A stretch of DNA of 5,319 nt from Pseudomonadota bacterium (GTDB taxonomy: Bacteria > BMS3Abin14), in NCBI GenBank assembly GCA_003229755.1, contig QIFJ01000181.1:1-5319 (forward strand), given 5' to 3'. The stretch's first letter is position 1; every line of letters starts with the position of its first letter. The notes beneath the pieces are model-generated. The model was not told the DNA's origin, ran no database searches, and worked only from the letters and a program-made list of their open reading frames with translations. This document shows positions 1 through 5,220 of the stretch, one piece after another. Made by a program: the position numbers and the translations under genes.

Positions 1-1
1 T

Positions 2-1105
2 CTATTTAACCCTCTTCTCGTAGAGGGATGCGTCCTCGGTTTCGCGGACGGATTCATCCGGATGCATCTCACCCTTGACCCTGGCGATCGGCAACAGACC
101 CTCAGGACGATATCGCATCATTAATACCAGGATAAGACCGAAGAGCAGATATCTTGCCTGAACCAGGTTCTGCCCGAACTCAACCGTCAAGTTCATCCCG
201 AAGAAATTGAGCCATTGGGGTATTTTCAGAAGTATGGCTCTGAGGATCTCAGTCATCGGAATGAGCACAGCCGCCCCAAGCATCGCACCTTTTATGCTGC
301 CCATCCCCCCGAAAACGATTAAACATAAAACCAGGATCGATTCCCAGAACTTGAACATGTCCGGGTGTATGAAGAGAAACCACTTTGCGAAAAACGCGCC
401 CCCAAGGGCTCCGATAGACGCGCTTGTGGCAAAGGCAATGATCTTGTAGTTGATAATATTGATACCCACGCATTCCGCTGCTATCTCATCTTCCCTGATG
501 GCAAACCAGGCACGTCCCAGCCGTGAGTCCTCTAATCTGCGGACAATGAACAGGACCAGGAACAGAATGGCCAGCACCAGGTAATAATACTCCCATTGCT
601 TCCTTATAGTGTGGCCAAAGATCGAAGGAGGGTTTATTCCAGGAAGCCCCATTGGCCCACGTGTGAGCCAGAGCTCGTTCCTGATCACCAGAACCACAAG
701 CTCGGAAAAACCGAATGTAACTATCGCGAAATAATCACCAGTCAGCCTGAGAGTAGGAGCGCCCAGTAATATTCCCCATAAAGCGCCGTTTAACGCTGCA
801 AGAGGAAGGATGATCCAGAACGAAAGATCGTAATGTATAGTTAGAAGACCTGCTGTGTAGGCTCCAATACCGTAAAACCCCACGTAACCGAGATCAAGCA
901 GCCCTGTAAAGCCCGGGACGATGTTCAGTCCCAGAGCGAGTACCATATAGAGTACTGTGAGAGTGAGTATTCTCTGGATGTACAGTGATGAGTCGCCCAT
1001 AGGGAACAATGGAACTGAGATGACCAGAGCAAGGAGAATAGACCAGAGTGTGTAGGTCCCTCCGGGTATTTTCTCTATTAAGCCGAATCTCCTCGTAAAA
1101 TCCAT
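2..1105 (-). CDS. livM: Branched-chain amino acid ABC transporter permease LivM
   Basis: This is an inner-membrane permease of the HAAT (LIV-I) ABC family, which pairs with LivH to form the amino acid channel. The 367-residue protein has a short polar N-terminus and then about eight to ten hydrophobic segments, roughly from residue 20 to 335. Family hallmarks are visible: LGLNIVPGFTGLLDLGYVGF at 58-77, LRLTGDYFAIVTFGFSE at 119-135, the cytoplasmic coupling loop SRLGRAWFAIREDEIAAECV at 194-213 that should contact the ATPase, IVFGGMGSIKGAMLGA at 263-278, and RPEGLLP at 333-339. A charged tail of about 25 residues follows. The ATG lies one base after the livH stop (TGA-C-ATG). AGAAGG six bases upstream, inside the end of livH, is the ribosome site, so translation is probably coupled. 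The stop TAG is at 2-4, so the gene is complete. LivM is a safe family call; the exact substrate is not known. Confidence 0.95.
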   Translation of the reverse strand: MDFTRRFGLIEKIPGGTYTLWSILLALVISVPLFPMGDSSLYIQRILTLTVLYMVLALGLNIVPGFTGLLDLGYVGFYGIGAYTAGLLTIHYDLSFWIILPLAALNGALWGILLGAPTLRLTGDYFAIVTFGFSELVVLVIRNELWLTRGPMGLPGINPPSIFGHTIRKQWEYYYLVLAILFLVLFIVRRLEDSRLGRAWFAIREDEIAAECVGINIINYKIIAFATSASIGALGGAFFAKWFLFIHPDMFKFWESILVLCLIVFGGMGSIKGAMLGAAVLIPMTEILRAILLKIPQWLNFFGMNLTVEFGQNLVQARYLLFGLILVLMMRYRPEGLLPIARVKGEMHPDESVRETEDASLYEKRVK

Positions 1106-1106
1106 G

Positions 1107-2024
1107 TCATACCTTCTGAAGAGTTGATTTGCCCAACAGACCGGAGGGTTTGAAAATAATTACCAGTATCATCACCGCATAGGCGATCCCGTCCCTGTAC
1201 GCGGAGGAGATATAGCCGGCCCCCAGTACCTCTGCCATGCCGAGGACACCACCACCCAGCATAGCTCCAGGTACTGACCCGATACCGCCTAAAACTGCGG
1301 CCGCAAAGGCTTTAATACCGGCGATATAACCCATGGTAGGCCATATGGCATTGTAGTACATACCTACGAGTATGCCCGCAACACCGCCCATTGCAGATCC
1401 AATTGCGAAAGTGAAGGATATGACTCTGTTCACATTAATACCCATTAAAGACGCGGTAACCTTGTCCTGGGCTATAGCCCTCATGGCAGTGCCGATCCTG
1501 GTGTAATGAATGATCGTGTGCAGGGCTGCCATCATGCCAAAGGCCACAACCAGTATGAACACCTGAAGCCAGGAGATGACGATCTCACCCATAGTCACAG
1601 CGGGATAGGAAAATATTCTGGGCAGAGTTGCCGCTGGAAAACCTCTTATCTGGGATCCCCAGATAATTAGAGCGAGGTTTTGAAGGAAAAGAGACATTCC
1701 TATGGCAGTGATCAGCGCAGCAAGGCGTGGAGCCTGCCTCAGGGGCCTGTATGCTACTACATCAAGGAGCATTCCCAGTATGGAGCACATAACGATCGTC
1801 ACAGGAAATGCTACCCAGAAATTCATCCCCATGGATGTAACCATGGTGAAAGACAGGAAAGCTCCCATCATGTAGATCTCGCCGTGGGCGAAGTTTATCA
1901 GCTGGATAACCCCGTAAACCATCGTGTAGCCCACCGCTATCAGGGCATAGACCGAGCCCAGGGTAATGCCGTTTACCAACTGTTGCCCGAATAATGAAAA
2001 GTTGCCTGTAAAAGCGTCGAACAA
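1107..2024 (-). CDS. livH: Branched-chain amino acid ABC transporter permease LivH
   Basis: This is the second inner-membrane permease of the HAAT/LIV-I transporter, and it forms the translocation channel with LivM. The preferred start is the TTG at 2022-2024, giving 305 residues that begin MFDAFTGNF. GGGAGA lies seven bases upstream at 2032-2037. The longer reading, from TTG at 2039, adds five residues but its start has no upstream Shine-Dalgarno and would place GGGAG inside the gene. Hallmarks, in numbering from the short start: LVNGITLGSVYALIAVGYTM at 16-35, INFAHGEIYMMGAF at 43-56, the cytoplasmic loop TRIGTAMRAIAQDKVTASLM at 175-194, IKAFAAAVLGGIGSVPGAML at 237-256, and FKPSGLLG at 291-298 near the end. 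About eight hydrophobic segments are visible. It overlaps nothing and is followed after one base by livM. No convincing promoter was found upstream, where a pair of hairpin repeats lies. Confidence 0.95.
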   Translation of the reverse strand: MFDAFTGNFSLFGQQLVNGITLGSVYALIAVGYTMVYGVIQLINFAHGEIYMMGAFLSFTMVTSMGMNFWVAFPVTIVMCSILGMLLDVVAYRPLRQAPRLAALITAIGMSLFLQNLALIIWGSQIRGFPAATLPRIFSYPAVTMGEIVISWLQVFILVVAFGMMAALHTIIHYTRIGTAMRAIAQDKVTASLMGINVNRVISFTFAIGSAMGGVAGILVGMYYNAIWPTMGYIAGIKAFAAAVLGGIGSVPGAMLGGGVLGMAEVLGAGYISSAYRDGIAYAVMILVIIFKPSGLLGKSTLQKV

Positions 2025-2031
2025 TTGAACA

Positions 2032-2037
2032 TCTCCC
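2032..2037 (-). promoter_or_regulatory. Ribosome binding site deciding the livH start
   Basis: GGGAGA on the minus strand sits seven bases before the TTG at 2022-2024. This favours that TTG over the in-frame TTG at 2037-2039, which has no purine-rich site in front of it. An ATG at 2030-2032 overlaps the site but is out of frame and closes after about 19 codons. Confidence 0.6.
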
Positions 2038-2074
2038 AATTAGTTGGTTGAATTTCGAAATAGTTTAATCATAT

Positions 2075-2155
2075 GGCCGGGCTTTTGGGTGTAATCACTC
2101 GGCTGCGCAACCCCCTTTTAGCTCCGCTTCGTGATTCACCAAAACCCCGGCCTGA
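2075..2155 (-). repeat. Stem-loop repeat A1 (type 1 stem, minus orientation)
   Basis: This is an imperfect palindrome with arms at 2075-2098 and 2131-2152. The arms read GGCCGGGCTTTTGGGTGTAATCAC and the complement of GGCCGGGGTTTTGGTGAATCAC, with one mismatch, small bulges and a strong TTTTGG/AATCAC core. The 32-base loop (2099-2130) read on the minus strand is the purine-rich sequence shared with the other copies, with three substitutions relative to copy B. It lies about 50 bases upstream of the livH start. Confidence 0.85.
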
Positions 2156-2172
2156 ATATTTTTATCCATCCA

Positions 2173-2243
2173 GGGTTCCGGCAAAAGCCCCTGAAGCGAA
2201 GCTCAAGGGGGTTGCGAAGGCGAAGGGGCTATTGCCGGAACCC
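2173..2243 (+). repeat. Stem-loop repeat A2 (type 2 stem)
   Basis: The outer stem is a perfect 12-base inverted repeat, GGGTTCCGGCAA (2173-2184) with TTGCCGGAACCC (2232-2243). One A-A mismatch follows, then a perfect 7-base inner stem, AGCCCCT (2186-2192) with AGGGGCT (2224-2230). The loop at 2193-2223 is exactly 31 bases, begins GAAGCGAAGCT and ends GGGGGTTGCGAAGGCGA. It differs from the loop of copy C (5008-5038) at one base, although the stems are unrelated. It is oriented opposite to A1, 17 bases away. Confidence 0.9.
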
Positions 2244-2337
2244 GCTCATTGTATGTTGACCATCAACTAAATTGGAGATAATCCCTAATTTCTAATGATC
2301 AAATGTTCTAAATACACAAATATACATTACTTTAAAC

Positions 2338-2374
2338 AAAAAAAGGGCAGGTCGAGGAAAACCCCCACCTGCCC
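2338..2374 (-). terminator. Rho-independent terminator of the livK transcript
   Basis: Read on the minus strand, an 8-base stem GGGCAGGT/ACCTGCCC (arms 2367-2374 and 2345-2352) closes a 14-base loop that can form a further GG-TTTT-CC stack, and it is followed by seven U residues (2338-2344). It lies about 40 bases beyond the livK stop. It should end most livK transcripts before livH, allowing the binding protein to be made at a different level from the permeases. Confidence 0.9.
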
Positions 2375-2415
2375 AGTGGATACAAACGTTAAGTTTTCAC
2401 TGTCAAAATTAAGTA

Positions 2416-3570
2416 CTACTCCGTGAGCTGCACTTCTGCGCTAACCCACTTTCCGCCCTTGATGGTCTTGATGAAAGCAGGCTTCAGACTGTCACCGTTC
2501 TCATCAAAGTAAGTAGCACCAGTTACTCCCATATACGCCTTCTCGGGAGTATTAAGACTTGCGAGATAGTCACGGATCTTCACGCGATCCTGCCCGGCCT
2601 TGGAGATGGCATCGGCTGCCATTCTAACCGCATCATACGTGTTGGCCGCAAACCAGTTGGGCTCCTTGTCGTACTTGCTGGTGTAGGCTTTGATGAACGA
2701 TTGGGCATCGGGTCCGGCTCTGTCAGGAAGGAACGGGCTGGTCACGAAGAGGCCTTCAGTATCAGGATTCTCCAGCATGACGTTGTCATCCAGACCGTCA
2801 GCGCCGAAATAGTCAACTTTAATGCCAAGCTTGGCTGCTTGTGCGACTATAAGTGTGGCCTGAGGCGCATAGCCAGGAATAAAAATGGCGTCAGGCTTCA
2901 TTGCGCGGAACTTTGTAAGGGTTGACGTGAAGTCAGTGGTGTCCGACGTATAAGATTCCTGTCCCACGATCTCTATACCCTGATTGGCGGCTTCAGCAAC
3001 AAAGGCATCCTTGAGACCAATGCTGTAGTCGTTCGTCTCGAAGAAGATGGCCACTTTGTTGTGGTTTCTGACCTTTTTCGAGTAACGGGCAAGGAAAGTG
3101 CCCTGGAAGTCATCCTTGTAAACGTTCCTGAAGTAGAAGGGGCTCATCTTTCCGATCTTCACATTGGTGCTGGCGGGAGAGATCGCCGGCAGGCTCGCTT
3201 CCTTGTAGATAGGAAGCGCCGCCATCGTAGAGGAGCTGCAAAGATGCCCCACCACAATAGATACGTCTGAATCGCCCGCAAATTTAGTAGCTACATTGGC
3301 AGCTTCCTTCGGATCGCACAGATCGTCTCCGAGGACAATTTCAACGTTCTTCCCCCTTATTCCACCAGCTGCATTAATATCTTCGGCCGCAAGGAATGCT
3401 CCGTTCTTAACTCCCTCACCAAAAGAAGCCAGCTGCCCCGTAAAGGGAGATGCAACCGGAATCTTGATGGTCTCGGGAGGTGGAGCCGCCTTCTGGGTGC
3501 ATCCGAAGACAAGGAAGGACATACTAACAAAAATAATAGCAAGACTACTGATAACTGTACTTCTCCTCAT
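2416..3570 (-). CDS. livK: Branched-chain amino acid ABC transporter substrate-binding lipoprotein
   Basis: This is an extracytoplasmic type I periplasmic-binding protein of the LIV (Leu/Ile/Val) family, which delivers its ligand to LivH-LivM. The ATG at 3568-3570 is chosen because AAAGGAG lies six bases upstream and a signal peptide begins there. A longer reading from 3612 would add 14 residues in front of the signal. The 384-residue product has MRRSTVISS, a hydrophobic stretch and a lipobox LVFGC with Cys24, so it is probably a lipoprotein. The Thr after the Cys is not an inner-membrane retention signal by the enteric rule. DDLCDP (82-87) and GHLCSSST (108-115) carry Cys85 and Cys111, matching the disulfide pair of E. 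coli LivJ/LivK. SSST and SPAST (131-135) are the expected ligand-contact region. The length is typical. The ligand could be another amino acid or an aromatic compound. The gene has its own promoter and terminator. Confidence 0.93.
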   Translation of the reverse strand: MRRSTVISSLAIIFVSMSFLVFGCTQKAAPPPETIKIPVASPFTGQLASFGEGVKNGAFLAAEDINAAGGIRGKNVEIVLGDDLCDPKEAANVATKFAGDSDVSIVVGHLCSSSTMAALPIYKEASLPAISPASTNVKIGKMSPFYFRNVYKDDFQGTFLARYSKKVRNHNKVAIFFETNDYSIGLKDAFVAEAANQGIEIVGQESYTSDTTDFTSTLTKFRAMKPDAIFIPGYAPQATLIVAQAAKLGIKVDYFGADGLDDNVMLENPDTEGLFVTSPFLPDRAGPDAQSFIKAYTSKYDKEPNWFAANTYDAVRMAADAISKAGQDRVKIRDYLASLNTPEKAYMGVTGATYFDENGDSLKPAFIKTIKGGKWVSAEVQLTE

Positions 3571-3576
3571 AACAAG

Positions 3577-3583
3577 CTCCTTT
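3577..3583 (-). promoter_or_regulatory. Ribosome binding site deciding the livK start
   Basis: AAAGGAG on the minus strand, with a six-base spacer (CTTGTT) before ATG at 3568-3570. This supports the shorter start with a normal lipoprotein signal rather than the start at 3612. Confidence 0.8.
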
Positions 3584-3628
3584 CCTTCTAAACCGAAAGT
3601 TCCCCATACCAATTTGCCGTATCAAATC

Positions 3629-3657
3629 AGTATACAACTATCCCGGCTGCATGTAAG
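3629..3657 (-). promoter_or_regulatory. Candidate sigma-70 promoter for livK
   Basis: On the minus strand, CTTACA (3652-3657, four of six matches to TTGACA) is separated by 17 bases from TATACT (3629-3634, five of six matches to TATAAT). Transcription would start near 3622 and give a leader of about 50 bases before the livK ATG. The -35 lies within a small inverted repeat CTGC-N6-GCAG (3647-3660). This is a motif match only. Confidence 0.5.
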
Positions 3658-3688
3658 CAGATGATTTACACTACTTAATTATTCCGTC

Positions 3689-3711
3689 ACTATCAATAAA
3701 AAAACTATCAA
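3689..3711 (-). promoter_or_regulatory. TTGATAGT direct repeat upstream of the livK promoter
   Basis: TTGATAGT occurs twice on the minus strand (3704-3711 and 3689-3696) with a 15-base period and a T-rich spacer. The pair lies about 30-55 bases upstream of the candidate -35. It could be a regulator site or an AT-rich UP-like element. No regulator gene is present in the window to link it to. Confidence 0.25.
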
Positions 3712-3802
3712 ATACTACCAGCCTCCCTGGCCGGCCTGTGGCCGAGGTCCAACGACCCATGTCCCAGGACCCATGTTACAGCAACCCACCCCCACCTGAC
3801 CT

Positions 3803-3869
3803 CCCCCCTCATCAGTCTTCGCCCTTCATAGCTTTAGCGACAAAGGGCTACGACCTGACAAGAGGGGGG
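3803..3869. repeat. Large imperfect hairpin
   Basis: An 8-base outer stem CCCCCCTC (3803-3810) pairs with GAGGGGGG (3862-3869). Inside it, GCCCTT (3821-3826) pairs with AAGGGC (3843-3848), with partial pairing between them (TCAG/CTGA). The tip is around AGCTTTAGC. It lacks the 31-base loop of the A/B/C elements, so it is a different palindrome. It has no U tract on either side that would make it a standard terminator. Confidence 0.6.
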
Positions 3870-3957
3870 TGGATTTATGTCAAATCACTGTGGTTCAGGC
3901 TCTTGTCTCTTTTCGTAACCCCCACCAAAGCCTTCCTCTGCAGAACCCCGAGATAAC

Positions 3958-4044
3958 CAAATGCAGATCAGGCCGGGGTTTTGGTGAATCACGAAGCGAA
4001 GCTAAAAGGGGGTTGCGAAGGCGAAGGGGCTTTTATCGGAACCC
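3958..4044 (+). repeat. Chimeric stem-loop repeat B (type 1 left arm, type 2 right arm)
   Basis: The left flank and arm (CAAATGCAGATCAGG, then GCCGGGGTTTTGGTGAATCAC, 3958-3992) match copy C, including bases outside its palindrome. The loop (3993-4024, 32 bases) is the shared purine-rich core. The right arm (4025-4044, AGGGGCTTTTATCGGAACCC) matches copy A2 at 17 of 20 positions. The two arms cannot pair with each other, so this copy has lost its stem. It most likely arose by recombination in the shared core. Confidence 0.8.
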
Positions 4045-4098
4045 TTCCAATAAATATTAACCACCAACCTATTAGGAGATGAACCGTTTTTTGTGAGA

Positions 4099-4827
4099 CT
4101 AATAATAAACACGTTCCAGTGTAAGGCCCTGAGGTGGAGCCTTTTTGGGCGCATCTTTTCTTGTTTTTGCCTCCAGTAAAGTTTTTATGTCCTCAGGAGA
4201 CATCCTGCCCACCCCAACCCACGTAAGCGCACCGACAATATTTCTCACCATGTATTTTAAGAATCCGTCAGCTTCAAAAACCATCGTTACCAGGTCACCC
4301 TCTCTTGTAATAGAGAGATCCTTAAGATCCCTGACTGTTGTCTTGTTATCTCCTGTGGATTTGAAAGAGGTAAAGTCCTTTTTTCCTTTAAGGTAGCCGG
4401 CGCCCTTCACCATGGCATCCAGGTCAAGCGGGTGCTGGATGTGCCACACCCTGTTCCTGTTTAAAGCAGTTGGATTTTGTCTGTTGAGTATCTCGTATGT
4501 GTATCTTTTTCGGACAGCTCTGAATTGCGCGTGAAAACCCTCCGGCGCATGGCTGCACTCCAGGATCCTGACATCTTGCGGCAGAATGCTGTTCAATCCC
4601 CTTCTGATGTTATCCGTGGGAATGTTCCTGGTTACATCACAGTGCGCAACCTGTCCCAGGGCATGGACACCGGCATCTGTTCTTCCTGAGCCGATGATCC
4701 TGACGGATTCCGCCATCATCCGGCCCATGGCGTCTTCAAGCACACCCTGCACCGTACGTACATTTGGCTGGACCTGCCATCCATGGAATCCGGTTCCGTC
4801 ATATTCTATCTTCAGCAGGAGTCTCAC
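4099..4827 (-). CDS. truA: tRNA pseudouridine synthase A (tRNA pseudouridine(38-40) synthase)
   Basis: This cytoplasmic enzyme isomerises uridine to pseudouridine at positions 38-40 of the tRNA anticodon arm. The 242-residue product has the usual length and begins MRLLLKIEYDGTGFHGWQVQ. The catalytic aspartate is Asp51 in GSGRTDAGVHALGQV (47-60). Other family landmarks are RYTYEI (108-113), DFTSFK (151-156), GFLKYMVRNIVGAL (188-201), and a C-terminal PPQGLTLERVYY (231-242). The start is a GTG at 4825-4827. Its upstream region has only a weak GGA, and an ATG 11 bases earlier is out of frame and ends within four codons, so initiation may be modest. The gene is flanked on both sides by repeat-rich gaps and does not appear to share an operon with livK. 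No active-site residue looks lost. Confidence 0.96.
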   Translation of the reverse strand: MRLLLKIEYDGTGFHGWQVQPNVRTVQGVLEDAMGRMMAESVRIIGSGRTDAGVHALGQVAHCDVTRNIPTDNIRRGLNSILPQDVRILECSHAPEGFHAQFRAVRKRYTYEILNRQNPTALNRNRVWHIQHPLDLDAMVKGAGYLKGKKDFTSFKSTGDNKTTVRDLKDLSITREGDLVTMVFEADGFLKYMVRNIVGALTWVGVGRMSPEDIKTLLEAKTRKDAPKKAPPQGLTLERVYY

Positions 4828-4940
4828 AATTTGTCCATTTTCGGTCTCAGGACCCAGGTGTCGGTCCAGGATCCAAGGTCGTGACGCGTGATGAGTAATT
4901 AGTGATTGGTTATTGGTGATTAGTGTAAGTAAAACAATCT

Positions 4941-4962
4941 AATATCTAATGCTCTACCTCGA
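4941..4962 (+). repeat. 22-base direct repeat, left copy
   Basis: AATATCTAATGCTCTACCTC followed by GA matches the copy at 5168-5189 at 20 of 22 positions, in the same orientation. The two copies bracket stem-loop C. Confidence 0.75.
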
Positions 4963-4981
4963 TACTCCGGCACAAATGCAA

Positions 4982-5066
4982 ATCAAGCCGGGGTTTTGGT
5001 GAATCACGAAGCGAAGCTAAAGGGGGTTGCGAAGGCGAGTGATTACACCCAAAAACCCGGCCTGAT
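4982..5066 (+). repeat. Stem-loop repeat C (type 1 stem, best-preserved)
   Basis: The ends form an inverted repeat, ATCAAGCCGGGGTTTTGG and the complement of ATCAGGCCGGGTTTTTGG (16 of 18 positions). The stem continues through AATCAC/GTGATT with small bulges (arms 4982-5007 and 5039-5066). The loop (5008-5038) is the 31-base purine-rich core containing GCGAAG twice, and it is 30 of 31 identical to the A2 loop. The left flank from 4973 (CAAATGCAAATCAAG) is shared with copy B. Confidence 0.9.
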
Positions 5067-5082
5067 GAATACACGATACCGA

Positions 5083-5100
5083 TTCCATCCCTTCCATCCC
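5083..5100 (+). repeat. Tandem 9-base duplication
   Basis: TTCCATCCC occurs twice back to back with no mismatch. A similar 7-base duplication, TTTGGTC, lies at 5126-5139. Both are in non-coding sequence. Confidence 0.8.
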
Positions 5101-5167
5101 TGTTAGAATCAATCGCCTGCCATTCTTTGGTCTTTGGTCTGTCCACAACCTAAAGCCTGGTTCCCTC

Positions 5168-5189
5168 AATTTCTAATGCTCTACATCGA
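5168..5189 (+). repeat. 22-base direct repeat, right copy
   Basis: AATTTCTAATGCTCTACATC followed by GA is the partner of 4941-4962, 227 bases away. The first 11 bases (AATTTCTAATG) also occur exactly at 2287-2297, beside repeat A2. Confidence 0.75.
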
Positions 5190-5193
5190 CAAA

Positions 5194-5220
5194 GTAAAAA
5201 GCCACGAATGGGCTTTTTAC
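5194..5220 (-). terminator. Terminator hairpin overlapping the stop of the small upstream gene
   Basis: GTAAAAAGCC (5194-5203) and GGCTTTTTAC (5211-5220) form a perfect 10-base stem with a 7-base loop. It is symmetrical, so it could end transcription from either strand. On the minus strand it follows, and contains, the TAA of the small reading frame at 5217-5318. The stem supplies the U run itself (GGCUUUUUAC). Confidence 0.75.

Larger units (their letters stand above)
2040..2415. other. Intergenic region between livK and livH
   Basis: This 376-base gap contains, from livH outward, two divergent stem-loop repeats (2075-2155 and 2173-2243), an AT-rich stretch (about 2244-2337) and the livK terminator (2338-2374). 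An open frame on the plus strand at 2073-2270 runs straight through both palindromes and is not a credible gene. The best -10 candidate for livH on the minus strand is TACAAT (2248-2253), but it has no good -35. A transcript starting there would carry both hairpins in its leader. Otherwise I see no gene here. Confidence 0.7.
3571..4098. other. Intergenic region between truA and livK
   Basis: This 528-base gap has no credible gene. From livK outward it holds the ribosome site and promoter (3577-3657), an AT-rich stretch (about 3660-3718), a GC-rich stretch with GACCCATGT repeated at 3754-3762 and 3768-3776, a large imperfect hairpin (3803-3869), an unremarkable stretch (about 3880-3950) and chimeric repeat B (3958-4044) with its conserved right flank (4045-4081). 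Open frames at 3738-3956 and 3869-4060 cross these structures and lack family features. No clear terminator was seen after truA. Confidence 0.7.
4828..5193. other. Intergenic region upstream of truA
   Basis: This gap of nearly 370 bases holds no credible gene. It contains a CAGGACCCA-rich stretch (about 4845-4880), a low-complexity AT-rich run of GTGATTAGT/GGTTATTGG-like words (4889-4926), a 22-base repeat (4941-4962), stem-loop C (4982-5066), short tandem duplications (5083-5100 and 5126-5139) and a second 22-base repeat (5168-5189). A minus-strand frame at 4946-5146 reads through stem-loop C and was rejected. No clear truA promoter was recognised. Confidence 0.65.

Noticed and set aside
2099..2223. 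Repeats considered as a CRISPR array or integron attC sites
   Set aside because: The copies are not evenly spaced, are inverted relative to each other and are spread over gene gaps. There is no cas gene or integrase, and the ends lack the attC core pattern.
2073..2270. Plus-strand 65-residue open frame containing RNPLLAPLRDSPKPRP
   Set aside because: It runs through both stem-loop repeats, and the same peptide-like string arises from the repeat in another gap (4946-5146). It reflects repeat sequence rather than a gene.
3296..3664. Long plus-strand open frame opposite the start of livK
   Set aside because: It is the antisense shadow of the livK signal and N-terminal region, which has clear family motifs in the minus frame.
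3738..4060. Two overlapping plus-strand frames (3738-3956 and 3869-4060)
   Set aside because: They cross a hairpin and chimeric repeat B, have low-complexity proline- or arginine-rich content, and show no domain features.
4982..5066. Stem-loop C as a rho-independent terminator
   Set aside because: The loop is 31 bases and no U tract follows the stem on either strand. The genuine terminators at 2338-2374 and 5194-5220 look quite different.
4946..5146. Minus-strand 66-residue open frame (MDRPKTKEWQ...)
   Set aside because: Its second half is the translation of stem-loop C, and it covers tandem duplications. There is no ribosome site of note and no family resemblance.
2075..5220. The window as a defence or other novel multigene system
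   Set aside because: All full-length genes are ordinary housekeeping or transport genes. The only unexplained structure is the non-coding repeat family.
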